From contig DASZTG010000063.1 in assembly GCA_035548375.1 (NCBI GenBank), forward strand, positions 1-64,000: DNA of 64,000 bases, written 5' to 3'. Origin of the DNA: JACQAP01 sp035548375. Lineage in GTDB: Bacteria; Pseudomonadota; Gammaproteobacteria; Burkholderiales; JACQAP01. A model generated the notes under the pieces. That model was not told the DNA's origin. It did not search any database and saw only the letters and a program-made list of their open reading frames with translations. Positions within the stretch are counted from its first letter, which is position 1. Every line of letters begins with the position of its first letter. Positions 1-7,738 of the stretch are shown one piece after another. Made by a program: the position numbers and the translations under genes.

Positions 1-216
1 CGCCCCGCGGGGCGCAGCCTCGGCCGCGATGTAGCCGGGTCCCGTGGCGATGTCGAGCAATTTGTCGCCGGCCTTCAGGGCCACGCCGTCCAGCAGCGGG
101 CCGATGCTCTGCACGGTCAGCGCGCTGAAATAGTCTTCGTAGAGCTTGACCACGCGCTGCCAGGCGCCATGTTCAAAATCCCGGAATGTATCCGGCGCGG
201 AATCGGAGGGAGTCAT
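1..216 (-). CDS. Class I SAM-dependent methyltransferase, N-terminal part (runs off window)
   Basis: The first 72 codons of a gene read leftward from an ATG at 216; the rest lies outside the window. The translation contains LLDIATGPGYIA near residues 54-65, which is the glycine-rich SAM-binding motif I of class I (Rossmann) methyltransferases. The preceding helix (DYFSALTVQSIGPLL) fits the UbiE/Methyltransf_11 type. The substrate cannot be told from this fragment. It lies 73 bp downstream of the PH-domain gene and in the same direction, so the two may be cotranscribed. Confidence 0.8.
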   Translation of the reverse strand, partial: MTPSDSAPDTFRDFEHGAWQRVVKLYEDYFSALTVQSIGPLLDGVALKAGDKLLDIATGPGYIAAEAAPRGA

Positions 217-289
217 GTTCTCGTTCTGGGAAGCGGTTGGGAGGGCGCAATTATCCCTGAGAACGCCGGTACGACGCCAAATCCGATCG

Positions 290-727
290 TCAGGCGGCGT
301 GGCGTGCGTCCGCCGCCGCCATGAAATTCTTCCTCAAGGCGAGCGGATCGGAAATGTTCCTGAATGGCGCGCTATGAACGCCGGTGCCGGAAATGACGAC
401 CGAGCCGAAGTTGAACATGCGGCCGAGCACGCCTTGCTCGACCTGGATGCTTTCGATTTTCTCCAGGAACATCTCTATTGTGCTGCGGCTGACCAGCCCG
501 GATTTGGCGATCACGCGCTTGTTCGTGATCGCCAGTTCCGTGGTCGCATAGACGATCCAGGCCCAGAGCCAGAACACCAGGCCGAGGCCGAACAGCGGCA
601 GGGTCGCCAGGCCGACGAGTATCGGCAACCACAGCGACCACAGGCTGATGCGGGCGCGATACATCACGCTTTCGCCGTTGATCAACACGCCATCGACATA
701 GGAGCTCATGGGTTCGCGTTGCGCCAT
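290..727 (-). CDS. PH domain-containing membrane protein (bPH_2/YdbT-like)
   Basis: A 145-residue protein with a hydrophobic hairpin of two closely spaced membrane segments at about residues 27-65. This is followed by the block ELAITNKRVIAKSGLVSRST and EKIESIQVEQGVLGRMFNFG, which is the hallmark of the bacterial PH-like domain family bPH_2 (PF03703). The domain is expected on the cytoplasmic face; its ligand is unknown. A second in-frame ATG lies at 709 and neither start has a strong ribosome site, so the true N-terminus may be six residues shorter. The nearby methyltransferase and small exported protein point the same way, but nothing ties them functionally. Confidence 0.8.
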   Translation of the reverse strand: MAQREPMSSYVDGVLINGESVMYRARISLWSLWLPILVGLATLPLFGLGLVFWLWAWIVYATTELAITNKRVIAKSGLVSRSTIEMFLEKIESIQVEQGVLGRMFNFGSVVISGTGVHSAPFRNISDPLALRKNFMAAADARHAA

Positions 728-751
728 CCGCGCGGGAGTTGCAGGTGGCGT

Positions 752-1000
752 TCAGTTTAGACGCTTGCCGGATTGCGTGGACTGGGCGCCCTTGTCGCGA
801 TTGGTTTCGACCTTGCTGCCGGACGCCGCCTTGCGAGCCGAGTCGACGTCGGGACGATCGGTCCTGGTCGTGTCGGGCGTGACGCCGGCGCCGGTATGGC
901 CGCCGGGATCCGGGCCCATCGCGATGAGTTGTTCGGCAGCCTGGGCGCCCGCCAGCAATGCGGCGAAGGCGACGATGACGATGAAAAGGCGTGGCAGCAT
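752..1000 (-). CDS. Small exported protein of unknown function
   Basis: An 82-residue protein starting at the ATG at 1000, chosen because AGGAGG sits just upstream at good spacing. Residues 1-22 (MLPRLFIVIVAFAALLAGAQA) form a clear Sec signal peptide with an AQA cleavage site. The mature part is short, hydrophilic and rich in Asp, Thr, Gly and Lys, with no recognisable domain and no cysteine. It probably ends in the periplasm. I do not recognise the family. It lies between the GH15 gene upstream and the PH-domain gene downstream on the same strand. Confidence 0.65.
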   Translation of the reverse strand: MLPRLFIVIVAFAALLAGAQAAEQLIAMGPDPGGHTGAGVTPDTTRTDRPDVDSARKAASGSKVETNRDKGAQSTQSGKRLN

Positions 1001-1097
1001 GAGATCCTCCTCGTGGAATGTCGAATGAAGGTCCCCCCGGTGGCGCCTTGCTTGCGGCTCGAGCGAGGCTGCTGCAGTTTGGAGCCGATCGCGGCGG

Positions 1098-2990
1098 TTA
1101 AGTTCGGGAGTCGCGTTCGCGGCGGACATGCCCGTGGCTCGCCTTGCCGTTCGAGCGTTGCGCCGCAGGCCTGGCATGCTGGACGAGGTTCATCGCGGTG
1201 TTGATCAGGGCGACGTGAGAATAGGCTTGCGGAAAATTGCCGAGGTGGCGGCGCGCCGCCGGATCGTATTCTTCCGACATCAGGCCCACGTCGTTTGCCA
1301 GCGCGAGCAGGCGCTCGAACAGCGCCTGCGCTTCCGCGCGCCGTCCCTGCATGCACAATGCATCGGCCAGCCAGAAGCTGCAGGCGAGGAACACGCCCTC
1401 GCCAGGCGGCAACGCATCTACGCGCGGATCGGTGCGATAGCGCAGCACCAGGCCATCGACGGTAAGGTGGCGCCCGATGGCCTCTACGGTGGACAGGATT
1501 CGCGGGTCGTCCCAGGGCAGGAAGCCGGTTCCCGCGATCAGCAGCAGGCTGGCGTCGAGGTCGGTGGAATCGTAGCTTTGCACGAAGGACCGCACAGCTT
1601 CGCTGTAGCCGCGACGGCAGACATCCGCGTGGATGGCGTCGCGCACGCGCCGCCAGCGCTCCACCGGGCCGTCGAGGCCGAAATCCTCCACTGCCTTCAC
1701 GCCGCGATCGAACGCGACCCAGCACAAGACCTTCGAATAAGTGAAGTGCCGGCGCGGGCCGCGCACTTCCCACAGACCTTCGTCGGGCTCCCGCCACGCC
1801 GATTCGAGATGGTCGAGCAGCGCACGCTGCACATCCCATTCCGCGTCCACGGAGGCGATGCCGACCTTGCGAGCCTGGTGCAGCGCATCCATGACCTCGC
1901 CGTAAACGTCGAGCTGCAATTGCTGGAAGGCCGCGTTACCCACGCGCACGGGAGCGGATCCGGCGAAGCCCGGCAGCCAGTCGAGCGTATCCTCGCGCAG
2001 CCGGCGTTCGCCCGACAGTCCGTACATGATCTGCATCTGTGCCGGGCTGCCCGCGACCGCGCGCACCAGCCAGTTGCGCCAGCTCGCCGCTTCGTCGCGA
2101 TAGCCGCCGTTCATGAGCGCCAGCAACGTCAGGGTCGCGTCGCGCAGCCAGCAGAATCGATAGTCCCAGTTGCGCACGCCGCCGATCTGCTCGGGCAGGG
2201 AAGTCGTCGGCGAAGCGACGATGCCGCCGGTGGGGGCATAGGTCAGCGCCTTCAGGGTCAGCAGGGAGCGCCGCACTTGCGCGGCCCATTCGCTTTCGAC
2301 CGTGCAGCGGCCGCACCACTGGCGCCAGAAGTCTTCGGTTTCGGCCAGCGCCGCGAGCGGATCGATGGCGGCCGGCCTTTCCAGGTGGGAGGGCGAGTAG
2401 GTCAGGACGAAGGGCAGGCTGTCGCCTTCGCGCACGTCGAAGCGCGCGGCGTGCGCGAAGTCGCGGCCTTCGAAGGCCACCGGCGAGAGCAGCACGGCCA
2501 TGTCCGGCCCGGCGATGGCGCAGATGCCGTTCGCGTCCGGCAGGCGCACGATCCACGGAACCGATGCGCCGTAGTCGAAGCGCAACAGGAACTCCATGTC
2601 CATCGCCACCGTGCCGCGCATTCCCTTCACCAGGCGCACGAGGTTGGACTCGCCGTCGCCAACCGGCATGAAGTCGATGACGGTCACTGCGCCGGTGGGC
2701 GTTTCCCAGGTCGTCTCCAGGATCAGCGTGTCCTCCCGATAGGCGCGGGTGGCCCTGGCCGCGGGATCGGCGGCGGTGACCAGCCAGCGTCCGTGGTCGC
2801 GGGTGCCCAGCATCGCGGCAAAGCAGGCCCCGGAATCGAAGCGCGGCCAGCACAACCAGTCGACCGACCCGTTGCGGCCGACCAGCGCCGCGGTCTCGCA
2901 GTCGCCGACCAGGGCGTAGTCCGCGATGTCCGGCGTGGTGTTCTGCGCGGCCTCCTGCTGCACGGGATGGGATTGCGACGGTGCGTTCAT
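1098..2990 (-). CDS. Glycoside hydrolase family 15 protein (glucoamylase/trehalase-like)
   Basis: A 630-residue protein with the typical bacterial GH15 layout: an N-terminal beta-sandwich region starting at DYALVGDCETAALVGRNGSVDWLC (about residues 25-48), then an alpha/alpha toroid catalytic domain. The signature RNWDYRFCWLRD lies near residues 270-282 and LQLDVYGEVMDALH near 355. These match GH15 proteins annotated as glucoamylases, glucodextranases or trehalases. It has no signal peptide, so a cytoplasmic role in alpha-glucan or trehalose turnover is likely. The length is normal for the family. It is transcribed leftward and no trehalose or glycogen gene is adjacent, so the substrate is open. 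Confidence 0.9.
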   Translation of the reverse strand: MNAPSQSHPVQQEAAQNTTPDIADYALVGDCETAALVGRNGSVDWLCWPRFDSGACFAAMLGTRDHGRWLVTAADPAARATRAYREDTLILETTWETPTGAVTVIDFMPVGDGESNLVRLVKGMRGTVAMDMEFLLRFDYGASVPWIVRLPDANGICAIAGPDMAVLLSPVAFEGRDFAHAARFDVREGDSLPFVLTYSPSHLERPAAIDPLAALAETEDFWRQWCGRCTVESEWAAQVRRSLLTLKALTYAPTGGIVASPTTSLPEQIGGVRNWDYRFCWLRDATLTLLALMNGGYRDEAASWRNWLVRAVAGSPAQMQIMYGLSGERRLREDTLDWLPGFAGSAPVRVGNAAFQQLQLDVYGEVMDALHQARKVGIASVDAEWDVQRALLDHLESAWREPDEGLWEVRGPRRHFTYSKVLCWVAFDRGVKAVEDFGLDGPVERWRRVRDAIHADVCRRGYSEAVRSFVQSYDSTDLDASLLLIAGTGFLPWDDPRILSTVEAIGRHLTVDGLVLRYRTDPRVDALPPGEGVFLACSFWLADALCMQGRRAEAQALFERLLALANDVGLMSEEYDPAARRHLGNFPQAYSHVALINTAMNLVQHARPAAQRSNGKASHGHVRRERDSRT

Positions 2991-3122
2991 GGTGGCATAG
3001 CAATGACTGCGGCGACCGACGCTAAGTTCTGGGCCGCTGCCCCGGAACTATCGGGCACGCAGGCGTGTCCGCAGCATTGCGTGCGGGCTTTGCATTACAT
3101 TCGCTGCGTCGAAAGGAATGCC

Positions 3123-3374
3123 ATGGAACACCAGACCCGGTCTTTCAAGGACGTCTACACCCGCAAGGTGGGCGGGGAGCGCTATGACTACGAGGCCGTC
3201 TATTCGCTGGGCGAGCGCGTGCAATGGAGCGCGCGCGTTTTCCGCGACGGCGTGCTCAAGGGCACGACCGGCGGCGTCGAATCGGGCAACAGGCTGGAGG
3301 GAGAAGCGTTGCGCGAAAGCATCGTTGCGCTGGTCGAGGTTGCCATCGAAGGCATGCAGGGCATCCGCGAATAG
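3123..3374 (+). CDS. Hypothetical protein, 83 residues
   Basis: A short protein beginning MEHQTRSFKDVYTRKVGG and ending GMQGIRE. The ATG at 3123 follows a GAAAGGAA ribosome site. It has a beta-rich middle (RYDYEAVYSLGERVQWSARVF) and a C-terminal amphipathic helix, with no signal peptide, membrane segment or cysteine. I do not recognise the family. It stands alone between two leftward genes, GH15 and the potassium channel. Codon use (G/C third positions) is like its neighbours, which supports a real gene. Confidence 0.6.
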   Translation: MEHQTRSFKDVYTRKVGGERYDYEAVYSLGERVQWSARVFRDGVLKGTTGGVESGNRLEGEALRESIVALVEVAIEGMQGIRE

Positions 3375-3408
3375 TTCGCGTCGCTTGCGAGGTCAGCGGT
3401 CCGGGCGA

Positions 3409-4185
3409 TTATTTTTCGCCCGAAGGCCGGTTGCGTTGCATGGCGTCGCCGAACGCCGCGGCGAGAATGCCGGTCGGCAGCGCGATCAGGCCGATGCCGA
3501 ACACCGCCGTGATGCCCGCGACCACCCTGCCCAGCGCGGTAATCGGGAACACGTCGCCGTAGCCGACGGTCGTAAGGGTGGCGATCGCCCACCACATCGC
3601 ACGAGGAATGCTGCCGAATTCCTTCGGCTGCACGCTGCCCTCGATGAGATAGAGCAGGACGGACGAGACGATCAGCAGCAGCAGCGCCATGCATCCGCTC
3701 AGCATCAGTTCGTGCCGCCGTGAGTTGACCGCCGCCCCGATGTGCTTCATGGCCTGCGAAAAATGCCCCAGGCGCGCGAGCCGCAGTATGCGCACGAGGC
3801 GGAACAGGCGCAGCACGAAGGTCCCGCTTCCCGCGATCGAAAGCAGCGCGGGCGTCAGCGCGATCAGGTCGATGATGGCGATCGGAGAATACGCATAGCG
3901 CAAGCGTCCCCAGCCTCCAGCGTACAAGGGGTTCTCGACGCAGATCCACAGGCGCGCGACGTATTCGACGATGAACGCCGCGGTGAGCATCCGTTCGAAA
4001 ACGGAAAACAGGTCGTCGTAACTGTCAGTCAGCGTCGGTTCCGTTTCCAGGATGGCGAATGCGATGGAGGCGATGATCAGTCCGCAGATGAATCGGTTCA
4101 GCAGCGACAGGCCCTGACTGGAGCGCGCGGACGGATCGAGTTGAAGGTACAAGCCATGTCGGAGGGAAGAAACGGAAATTCTCAT
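3409..4185 (-). CDS. Voltage-gated potassium channel (six-TM, Kv-like)
   Basis: A 258-residue ion channel subunit. An S4-like helix RLFRLVRILRLARL with regularly spaced arginines lies near residues 125-140. The pore loop has the K+ selectivity filter TVGYGD near residue 208, followed by the S6 helix. Length and order match small bacterial Kv-type channels (ion transport family PF00520). It should form an inner-membrane tetramer gated by membrane potential. The start at 4185 gives an N-terminus with a basic stretch before S1. It is transcribed leftward and downstream of the AT-rich restriction-like gene, with no obvious operon partner. Confidence 0.9.
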   Translation of the reverse strand: MRISVSSLRHGLYLQLDPSARSSQGLSLLNRFICGLIIASIAFAILETEPTLTDSYDDLFSVFERMLTAAFIVEYVARLWICVENPLYAGGWGRLRYAYSPIAIIDLIALTPALLSIAGSGTFVLRLFRLVRILRLARLGHFSQAMKHIGAAVNSRRHELMLSGCMALLLLIVSSVLLYLIEGSVQPKEFGSIPRAMWWAIATLTTVGYGDVFPITALGRVVAGITAVFGIGLIALPTGILAAAFGDAMQRNRPSGEK

Positions 4186-4229
4186 ATCTCATTTCAAAAT
4201 GCTGAGAATTATCAATTGTGCAAGTTCGA

Positions 4230-5054
4230 CTACCGATCGACGTTTTGATCCGTTGTGACTGGCGGTACGACCGTTTTTTCGGTTCGATCATTTGTCGACT
4301 TGGCTTGATCTAATCGCTGACTTTTGGCCGTTAACCGCGCTATCTTCTTCTTTGCCTCCGCGGCCTTGTCGCCTTCGGTAACCTCGCGTTTGATCACTTG
4401 ATTATTCAGCACATCGCGGATTTGTTCATTATCGATTCGTACTTCTGGGGAAAGTCGACGAAGAGCTCGCCGCACGACATCGAGTACGGGATCCGAGAGT
4501 ATGAGGGCACCGAGAAAAAACCTGCTGAGCGCTTGTTGTTGAATGTGATAGTCACTGAGTGCAGATCGCTGCCATCCTTCCTTGCACCATAAAAACAATC
4601 CTTCTAGATCCTTCTCGTTTCTCGGATTGAGCAAACTAAAATCAATATTGACCACAAGTTCGTGATCAATAGGTTTCGAAAAAAGCACGTTGTAAACTTG
4701 CCAACACAGGCCATTTGTCAGAAGAACCCATTCGACACCTTGATTACTTGCGTAGTCGATGGCTTGTTTTACATGCGAGTCCTTTAGTTCGTTACCTATG
4801 GCCTTCACTTCAATCAGAGTTGCCAGCGCGCCATCCAGCTTGATCGCCAGATCGCAATAAGTGCCTCGTATGGAATGCTCCGCCGTAATTTCACTGAATT
4901 TGTCGTATCCAAAAACGTCCGCGAGCATGTCCTTAATGATTGTGGAAGTGTCGGCTTCCCCTATATCACGGGCTTTGGCTGCACTAAGAATTGGTTGAAA
5001 TCGCTTGATACCGGTGGCGAGTCTTTCAGCAACTTTTTTTGGAACGGATGCCAT
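4230..5054 (-). CDS. Orphan HsdR N-terminal-like / PD-(D/E)XK nuclease-fold protein
   Basis: A 274-residue protein whose first half resembles the N-terminal nuclease domain of type I restriction HsdR subunits. D68 in YCDLAI and the E82-V-K84 of LIEVKAIG make a PD-(D/E)XK pattern. The following block on binding and transcript-like text (AIDYASNQGVEWVLLTNG) is typical of stand-alone HsdR_N proteins. No helicase domain, methylase or specificity subunit is nearby. The C-terminal 60 residues are charged and low-complexity. Base composition is visibly more AT-rich than both flanks, which suggests transfer. A perfect palindrome sits just upstream of the ribosome site. Its function may be defence or another nuclease role; catalysis is not shown. 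Confidence 0.75.
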   Translation of the reverse strand: MASVPKKVAERLATGIKRFQPILSAAKARDIGEADTSTIIKDMLADVFGYDKFSEITAEHSIRGTYCDLAIKLDGALATLIEVKAIGNELKDSHVKQAIDYASNQGVEWVLLTNGLCWQVYNVLFSKPIDHELVVNIDFSLLNPRNEKDLEGLFLWCKEGWQRSALSDYHIQQQALSRFFLGALILSDPVLDVVRRALRRLSPEVRIDNEQIRDVLNNQVIKREVTEGDKAAEAKKKIARLTAKSQRLDQAKSTNDRTEKTVVPPVTTDQNVDR

Positions 5055-5071
5055 TGCGTCCCCCCTAAAAT

Positions 5072-5087
5072 AATTGGAATTCCAATT
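5072..5087. promoter_or_regulatory. Perfect 16-bp palindrome upstream of the orphan nuclease gene
   Basis: AATTGGAATTCCAATT is a perfect inverted repeat located 18-33 bp upstream of the start codon at 5054, just before the GGGGGG ribosome site. This position suits an operator or promoter-proximal site for self-repression, which would be sensible for a nuclease. No regulator gene is adjacent, so the binding protein is unknown. It could also be a chance feature of the AT-rich islet. Confidence 0.4.
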
Positions 5088-5330
5088 CGATTTGTGGCGT
5101 CGAATTTATGCGAGCTATTGCAGTGGATATCGGGAATTTGGCTCGTCTTTGCCCTTGAGATTAATCGGCCTTCTTGCTGTTGTCATTCCTGCGTTGCGGC
5201 GGCGCGGGCCGGACCGTCGCGGCGTTGACCCTGCGCGTAACGCCATGATATAAAGCGCTTCACTATTAAACACTTACATGCGGCGCGCCGTCCGGCGCAG
5301 CACGCTGTCGATTCACGAGGAGCGCAGTCC

Positions 5331-6542
5331 ATGCCCGCCATTTCCCGCCGCGCGAACGAGCTCGGCACCGAGAATGCTTTCGTCGTCCTTGCGGAAGTCA
5401 GCGCGCTGCAACGCCAGGGCAAGGACATCATCTCTTTCTGCATCGGCCAGCCCGATTTCCCTACACCAAAGAACATCCGCGAAGCGGGCATCAAGGCCAT
5501 CAATGAGGGCAAGCATGGCTACACGCCTTCCGCCGGTATTCTCGAGTTGCGCGAGGCCGCGGCGAAATATCTGAATCGCACACGCCACATCGAAGTGCAC
5601 GCGGACGACGTCGTGGTGGGGGCCGGGGCGAAACCCTTCATCGCCTACGCGATCGTGTCCACCACCGACCATGGCGTCGGCGACGAAGTGATCTACCCGG
5701 TGCCGGGTTTTCCGATCTACGAATCGCAGATCAGGGCAATGGGTGCGGTGCCGGTTCCGATCTACCTGCGCGAGTCGCGCAACTTCAGCTTCGACCCAGC
5801 AGAGCTCGAGGCGAAGATCACGCCGAAGACGAAGCTGCTGATCCTGAATTCGCCGCAAAACCCGACCGGCGGCATCATCCCCAAGAAGGACATGGAGGCG
5901 ATCGCCGCGATCCTGCGCAAGCATCCGCAGGTCTGGGTGTTCGCCGACGAAATCTATTCGCAGCTCTGCTATGACGGCGAGTTCTGCTCGCTCACGCAGC
6001 TTCCGGGGATGATGGAACGCACCATTATTTGCGACGGCGCCTCGAAGACCTGGGCCATGACGGGCTGGCGGCTGGGCTTCGCGGCGAACAAGGCGCTGGC
6101 GCCGGTGTTCACGCGCTGGGTTACGAACACCGATTCCTGCGCTTCGCAGATCACGCAGTGGGCCGCGGTGGAGGCGTTGAACGGCCCGCAGGATGACGCG
6201 AAAAAAATGCGCGACAGCTTTTTCGCGCGGCGCAACCTCATCGTCGGCCTGCTGAACAAGGTGCCGGGCGTGGCCTGCCAGAATCCGGGCGGCGCGTTCT
6301 ATGCATGGCCGAACGTGACGGAAGCCTGCCGGCTGATCGGTGCCGCCGATTCCGAGGAATTCCGCAAACGCCTGCTGAACGAAGCCGGCGTCGCGGTGCT
6401 GGCGGACATCCATTTCGGATCGCGCGTGCCCAACGAGGGACAGCACATCCGCTTCAGCTATGCGGCGTCGAACGAAGCGATCGAAAAGGGCATCGCGCGC
6501 ATAGCGGATTTCATCAAGAAGAACACGCGCAAGGCGGCGTGA
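5331..6542 (+). CDS. PLP-dependent class I/II aminotransferase
   Basis: A 403-residue fold-type I aminotransferase of the aspartate aminotransferase superfamily. Visible family landmarks are SFCIGQPDFPTPKNI near residue 35, the PLP-contacting NSPQNPTGG near 175, and the Schiff-base lysine in GASKTWAMTGWRLGF near residue 239. C-terminal HIRFSYAAS supplies the substrate carboxylate arginine. Substrate is likely an amino acid such as alanine, aspartate or an aromatic; it cannot be set by eye. The ATG at 5331 is preceded by GAGGAGCG. The YciI gene follows after 12 bp, so they form an operon ending at the terminator at 6880. Confidence 0.92.
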   Translation: MPAISRRANELGTENAFVVLAEVSALQRQGKDIISFCIGQPDFPTPKNIREAGIKAINEGKHGYTPSAGILELREAAAKYLNRTRHIEVHADDVVVGAGAKPFIAYAIVSTTDHGVGDEVIYPVPGFPIYESQIRAMGAVPVPIYLRESRNFSFDPAELEAKITPKTKLLILNSPQNPTGGIIPKKDMEAIAAILRKHPQVWVFADEIYSQLCYDGEFCSLTQLPGMMERTIICDGASKTWAMTGWRLGFAANKALAPVFTRWVTNTDSCASQITQWAAVEALNGPQDDAKKMRDSFFARRNLIVGLLNKVPGVACQNPGGAFYAWPNVTEACRLIGAADSEEFRKRLLNEAGVAVLADIHFGSRVPNEGQHIRFSYAASNEAIEKGIARIADFIKKNTRKAA

Positions 6543-6554
6543 GGGGAGGAAGAA

Positions 6555-6851
6555 ATGCCATACGCAATCGTGACGAAGGACAAGGCCGGCAGCGCGAACA
6601 TCCGCGCGGAGCATCGTCCCGCCCATGTCGACTACCTGAAGGCGAACCAGCACCTGCTGCTGGCGGCCGGTGCCTTGATCGACGACGACGGGACGGGCGG
6701 CAACGGCGGCATCCTCATCGTCGATACCGATGATCGCAAGGCGGCGCAACGCTTCATCGACGACGATCCGTTCGCGAAAGCGGGGCTGTTCGAGAAAGTC
6801 ACCGTCACTCGCTGGCGCAAGGCGTTCTTCGACAAGAAATGCCTGATTTGA
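6555..6851 (+). CDS. YciI family protein
   Basis: A 98-residue protein of the YCII-related family (ferredoxin-like alpha+beta barrel). The early segment EHRPAHVDYLKAN carries the conserved His-Asp pattern of the family putative active site, and FIDDDPFAKAGLFEKVTV is the second family signature. Some relatives act as small dehydrochlorinases or muconolactone-like enzymes, but most have no known reaction. The start at 6555 follows GGGAGGAAGAA. It lies 12 bp after the aminotransferase, so it is probably cotranscribed and may process a related small metabolite. Confidence 0.88.
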   Translation: MPYAIVTKDKAGSANIRAEHRPAHVDYLKANQHLLLAAGALIDDDGTGGNGGILIVDTDDRKAAQRFIDDDPFAKAGLFEKVTVTRWRKAFFDKKCLI

Positions 6852-6879
6852 AAGCCTGACGCGCAGTCTGGGCTGCGGG

Positions 6880-6910
6880 AATGCCGACCGTTTCAGGTCG
6901 GCATTTTCTT
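6880..6910 (+). terminator. Rho-independent terminator after yciI
   Basis: AATGCCGACC and GGTCGGCATT form a perfect 10-bp stem around a 6-base loop, followed by TTCTT. It closes the aminotransferase-yciI unit and separates it from the Fur-box promoter that follows. Confidence 0.85.
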
Positions 6911-6933
6911 GTGTGCCCGCGTTCTTCAGCTTG

Positions 6934-6968
6934 TTGACGCCTTCTCGGACAAATGAGTATCATTCTCA
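6934..6968 (+). promoter_or_regulatory. Fur-box promoter of the S4-paralogue operon
   Basis: TTGACG (6934-6939) and TATCAT (6958-6963) make a -35/-10 pair with an 18-bp spacer. The -10 is embedded in TGAGTATCATTCTCA (6954-6968), an inverted 7-1-7 repeat that matches the Fur consensus TGATAATCATTATCA at 12 of 15 positions. This geometry predicts repression by Fe2+-Fur and transcription under iron limitation. The following 140-base leader contains two CAGCCAGC motif copies (around 7023 and 7058). Confidence 0.75.
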
Positions 6969-7110
6969 AATAGAGAGTTGAGCGGCCGCTTATAACCCAG
7001 GCGCCTGCCATCTCGACAACAGGCAGCCAGCACAACGCGTCGATTGCGCCGCGGCGTCAGCCAGCCAGCGTCCGTCCAGGACGGACGCGGATCCCCAGCG
7101 GAGAAAATCG

Positions 7111-7722
7111 ATGTCGCGATTTACCGGAGCAAGACTCAAGGTCATGCGTGCGCTCGGCATGGAATTGCCGGGGCTGTCGCGCAAATCCATCGAAAGCCGC
7201 CCGCATCGGCCGGGCCAGCATGGCGCGAGGCAGTTGCGCGCATCGGATTTTCGCGTCCAGCTCGTCGAAAAGCAGAAGCTGCGCTTCAACTACGGCCTGA
7301 CCGAGCGCCAGTTGCGCAACGTCTTCGCCGAGGCCCGCAAGTCGACAACACATACCGGCGACAAGCTGGTCGAGCTGCTCGAGCGCCGCCTCGATAATTT
7401 CGTGTTTCGTGCCGGCTTTGCGCCGACCGTGCCGGCAGCGCGCCAGCTGGTGTCGCACGGCCACTTCCGCGTCAATGGACGCAAGGTCAACATGCCGGGT
7501 TTCCGTGTTCGCATCGGCGACGTGGTCACGCCGCGCGAACGAAGCCGCAATCACCAGCTGCTGCTGGACGCGCTGAAAACGCCGTCCCTGGAGCGTCCCG
7601 AATGGATCGCGTTCGACGAGGCCAGGCTCGAGGCGAAGCTTGCCCATTTGCCGGCCGGAGATTCCGCGCCATTCCCGCTGGTCGTGGCGCACGTGGTCGA
7701 GTACTACGCCACACGCATCTGA
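7111..7722 (+). CDS. rpsD: Ribosomal protein S4 paralogue, Fur-promoter controlled, cysteine-free
   Basis: A 203-residue S4-family protein. The N-terminal half has RPGQHGARQLRASDF and VQLVEKQKLRFNYGLTERQ, both diagnostic of bacterial uS4. The S4 RNA-binding domain covers about residues 95-160 (LVELLERRLDNFVFRAGFA, ARQLVSHGHFRVNG). It contains no cysteine, so it is a zinc-free form. It does not lie in the alpha operon with rpsM, rpsK, rpoA and rplQ, where the housekeeping rpsD of proteobacteria resides, so it is best read as an accessory copy. A Fur-box promoter precedes it and iron genes follow. This suggests synthesis under iron starvation, either for an alternative 30S subunit or for the regulatory RNA-binding role known for S4. 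Confidence 0.88.
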   Translation: MSRFTGARLKVMRALGMELPGLSRKSIESRPHRPGQHGARQLRASDFRVQLVEKQKLRFNYGLTERQLRNVFAEARKSTTHTGDKLVELLERRLDNFVFRAGFAPTVPAARQLVSHGHFRVNGRKVNMPGFRVRIGDVVTPRERSRNHQLLLDALKTPSLERPEWIAFDEARLEAKLAHLPAGDSAPFPLVVAHVVEYYATRI

Positions 7723-7738
7723 CGATCGGAGACCGCCG

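Noticed and set aside
1128..3119. Long open frame antisense to the GH15 gene
   Set aside because: Its product is Arg/His/Gln-rich without any domain, and it mirrors the GC-rich third-position pattern of the GH15 gene on the other strand.
4186..5330. Prophage or complete restriction-modification system
   Set aside because: Only one gene fits in the AT-rich islet. No integrase, methylase, att-like direct repeat or phage gene is visible.
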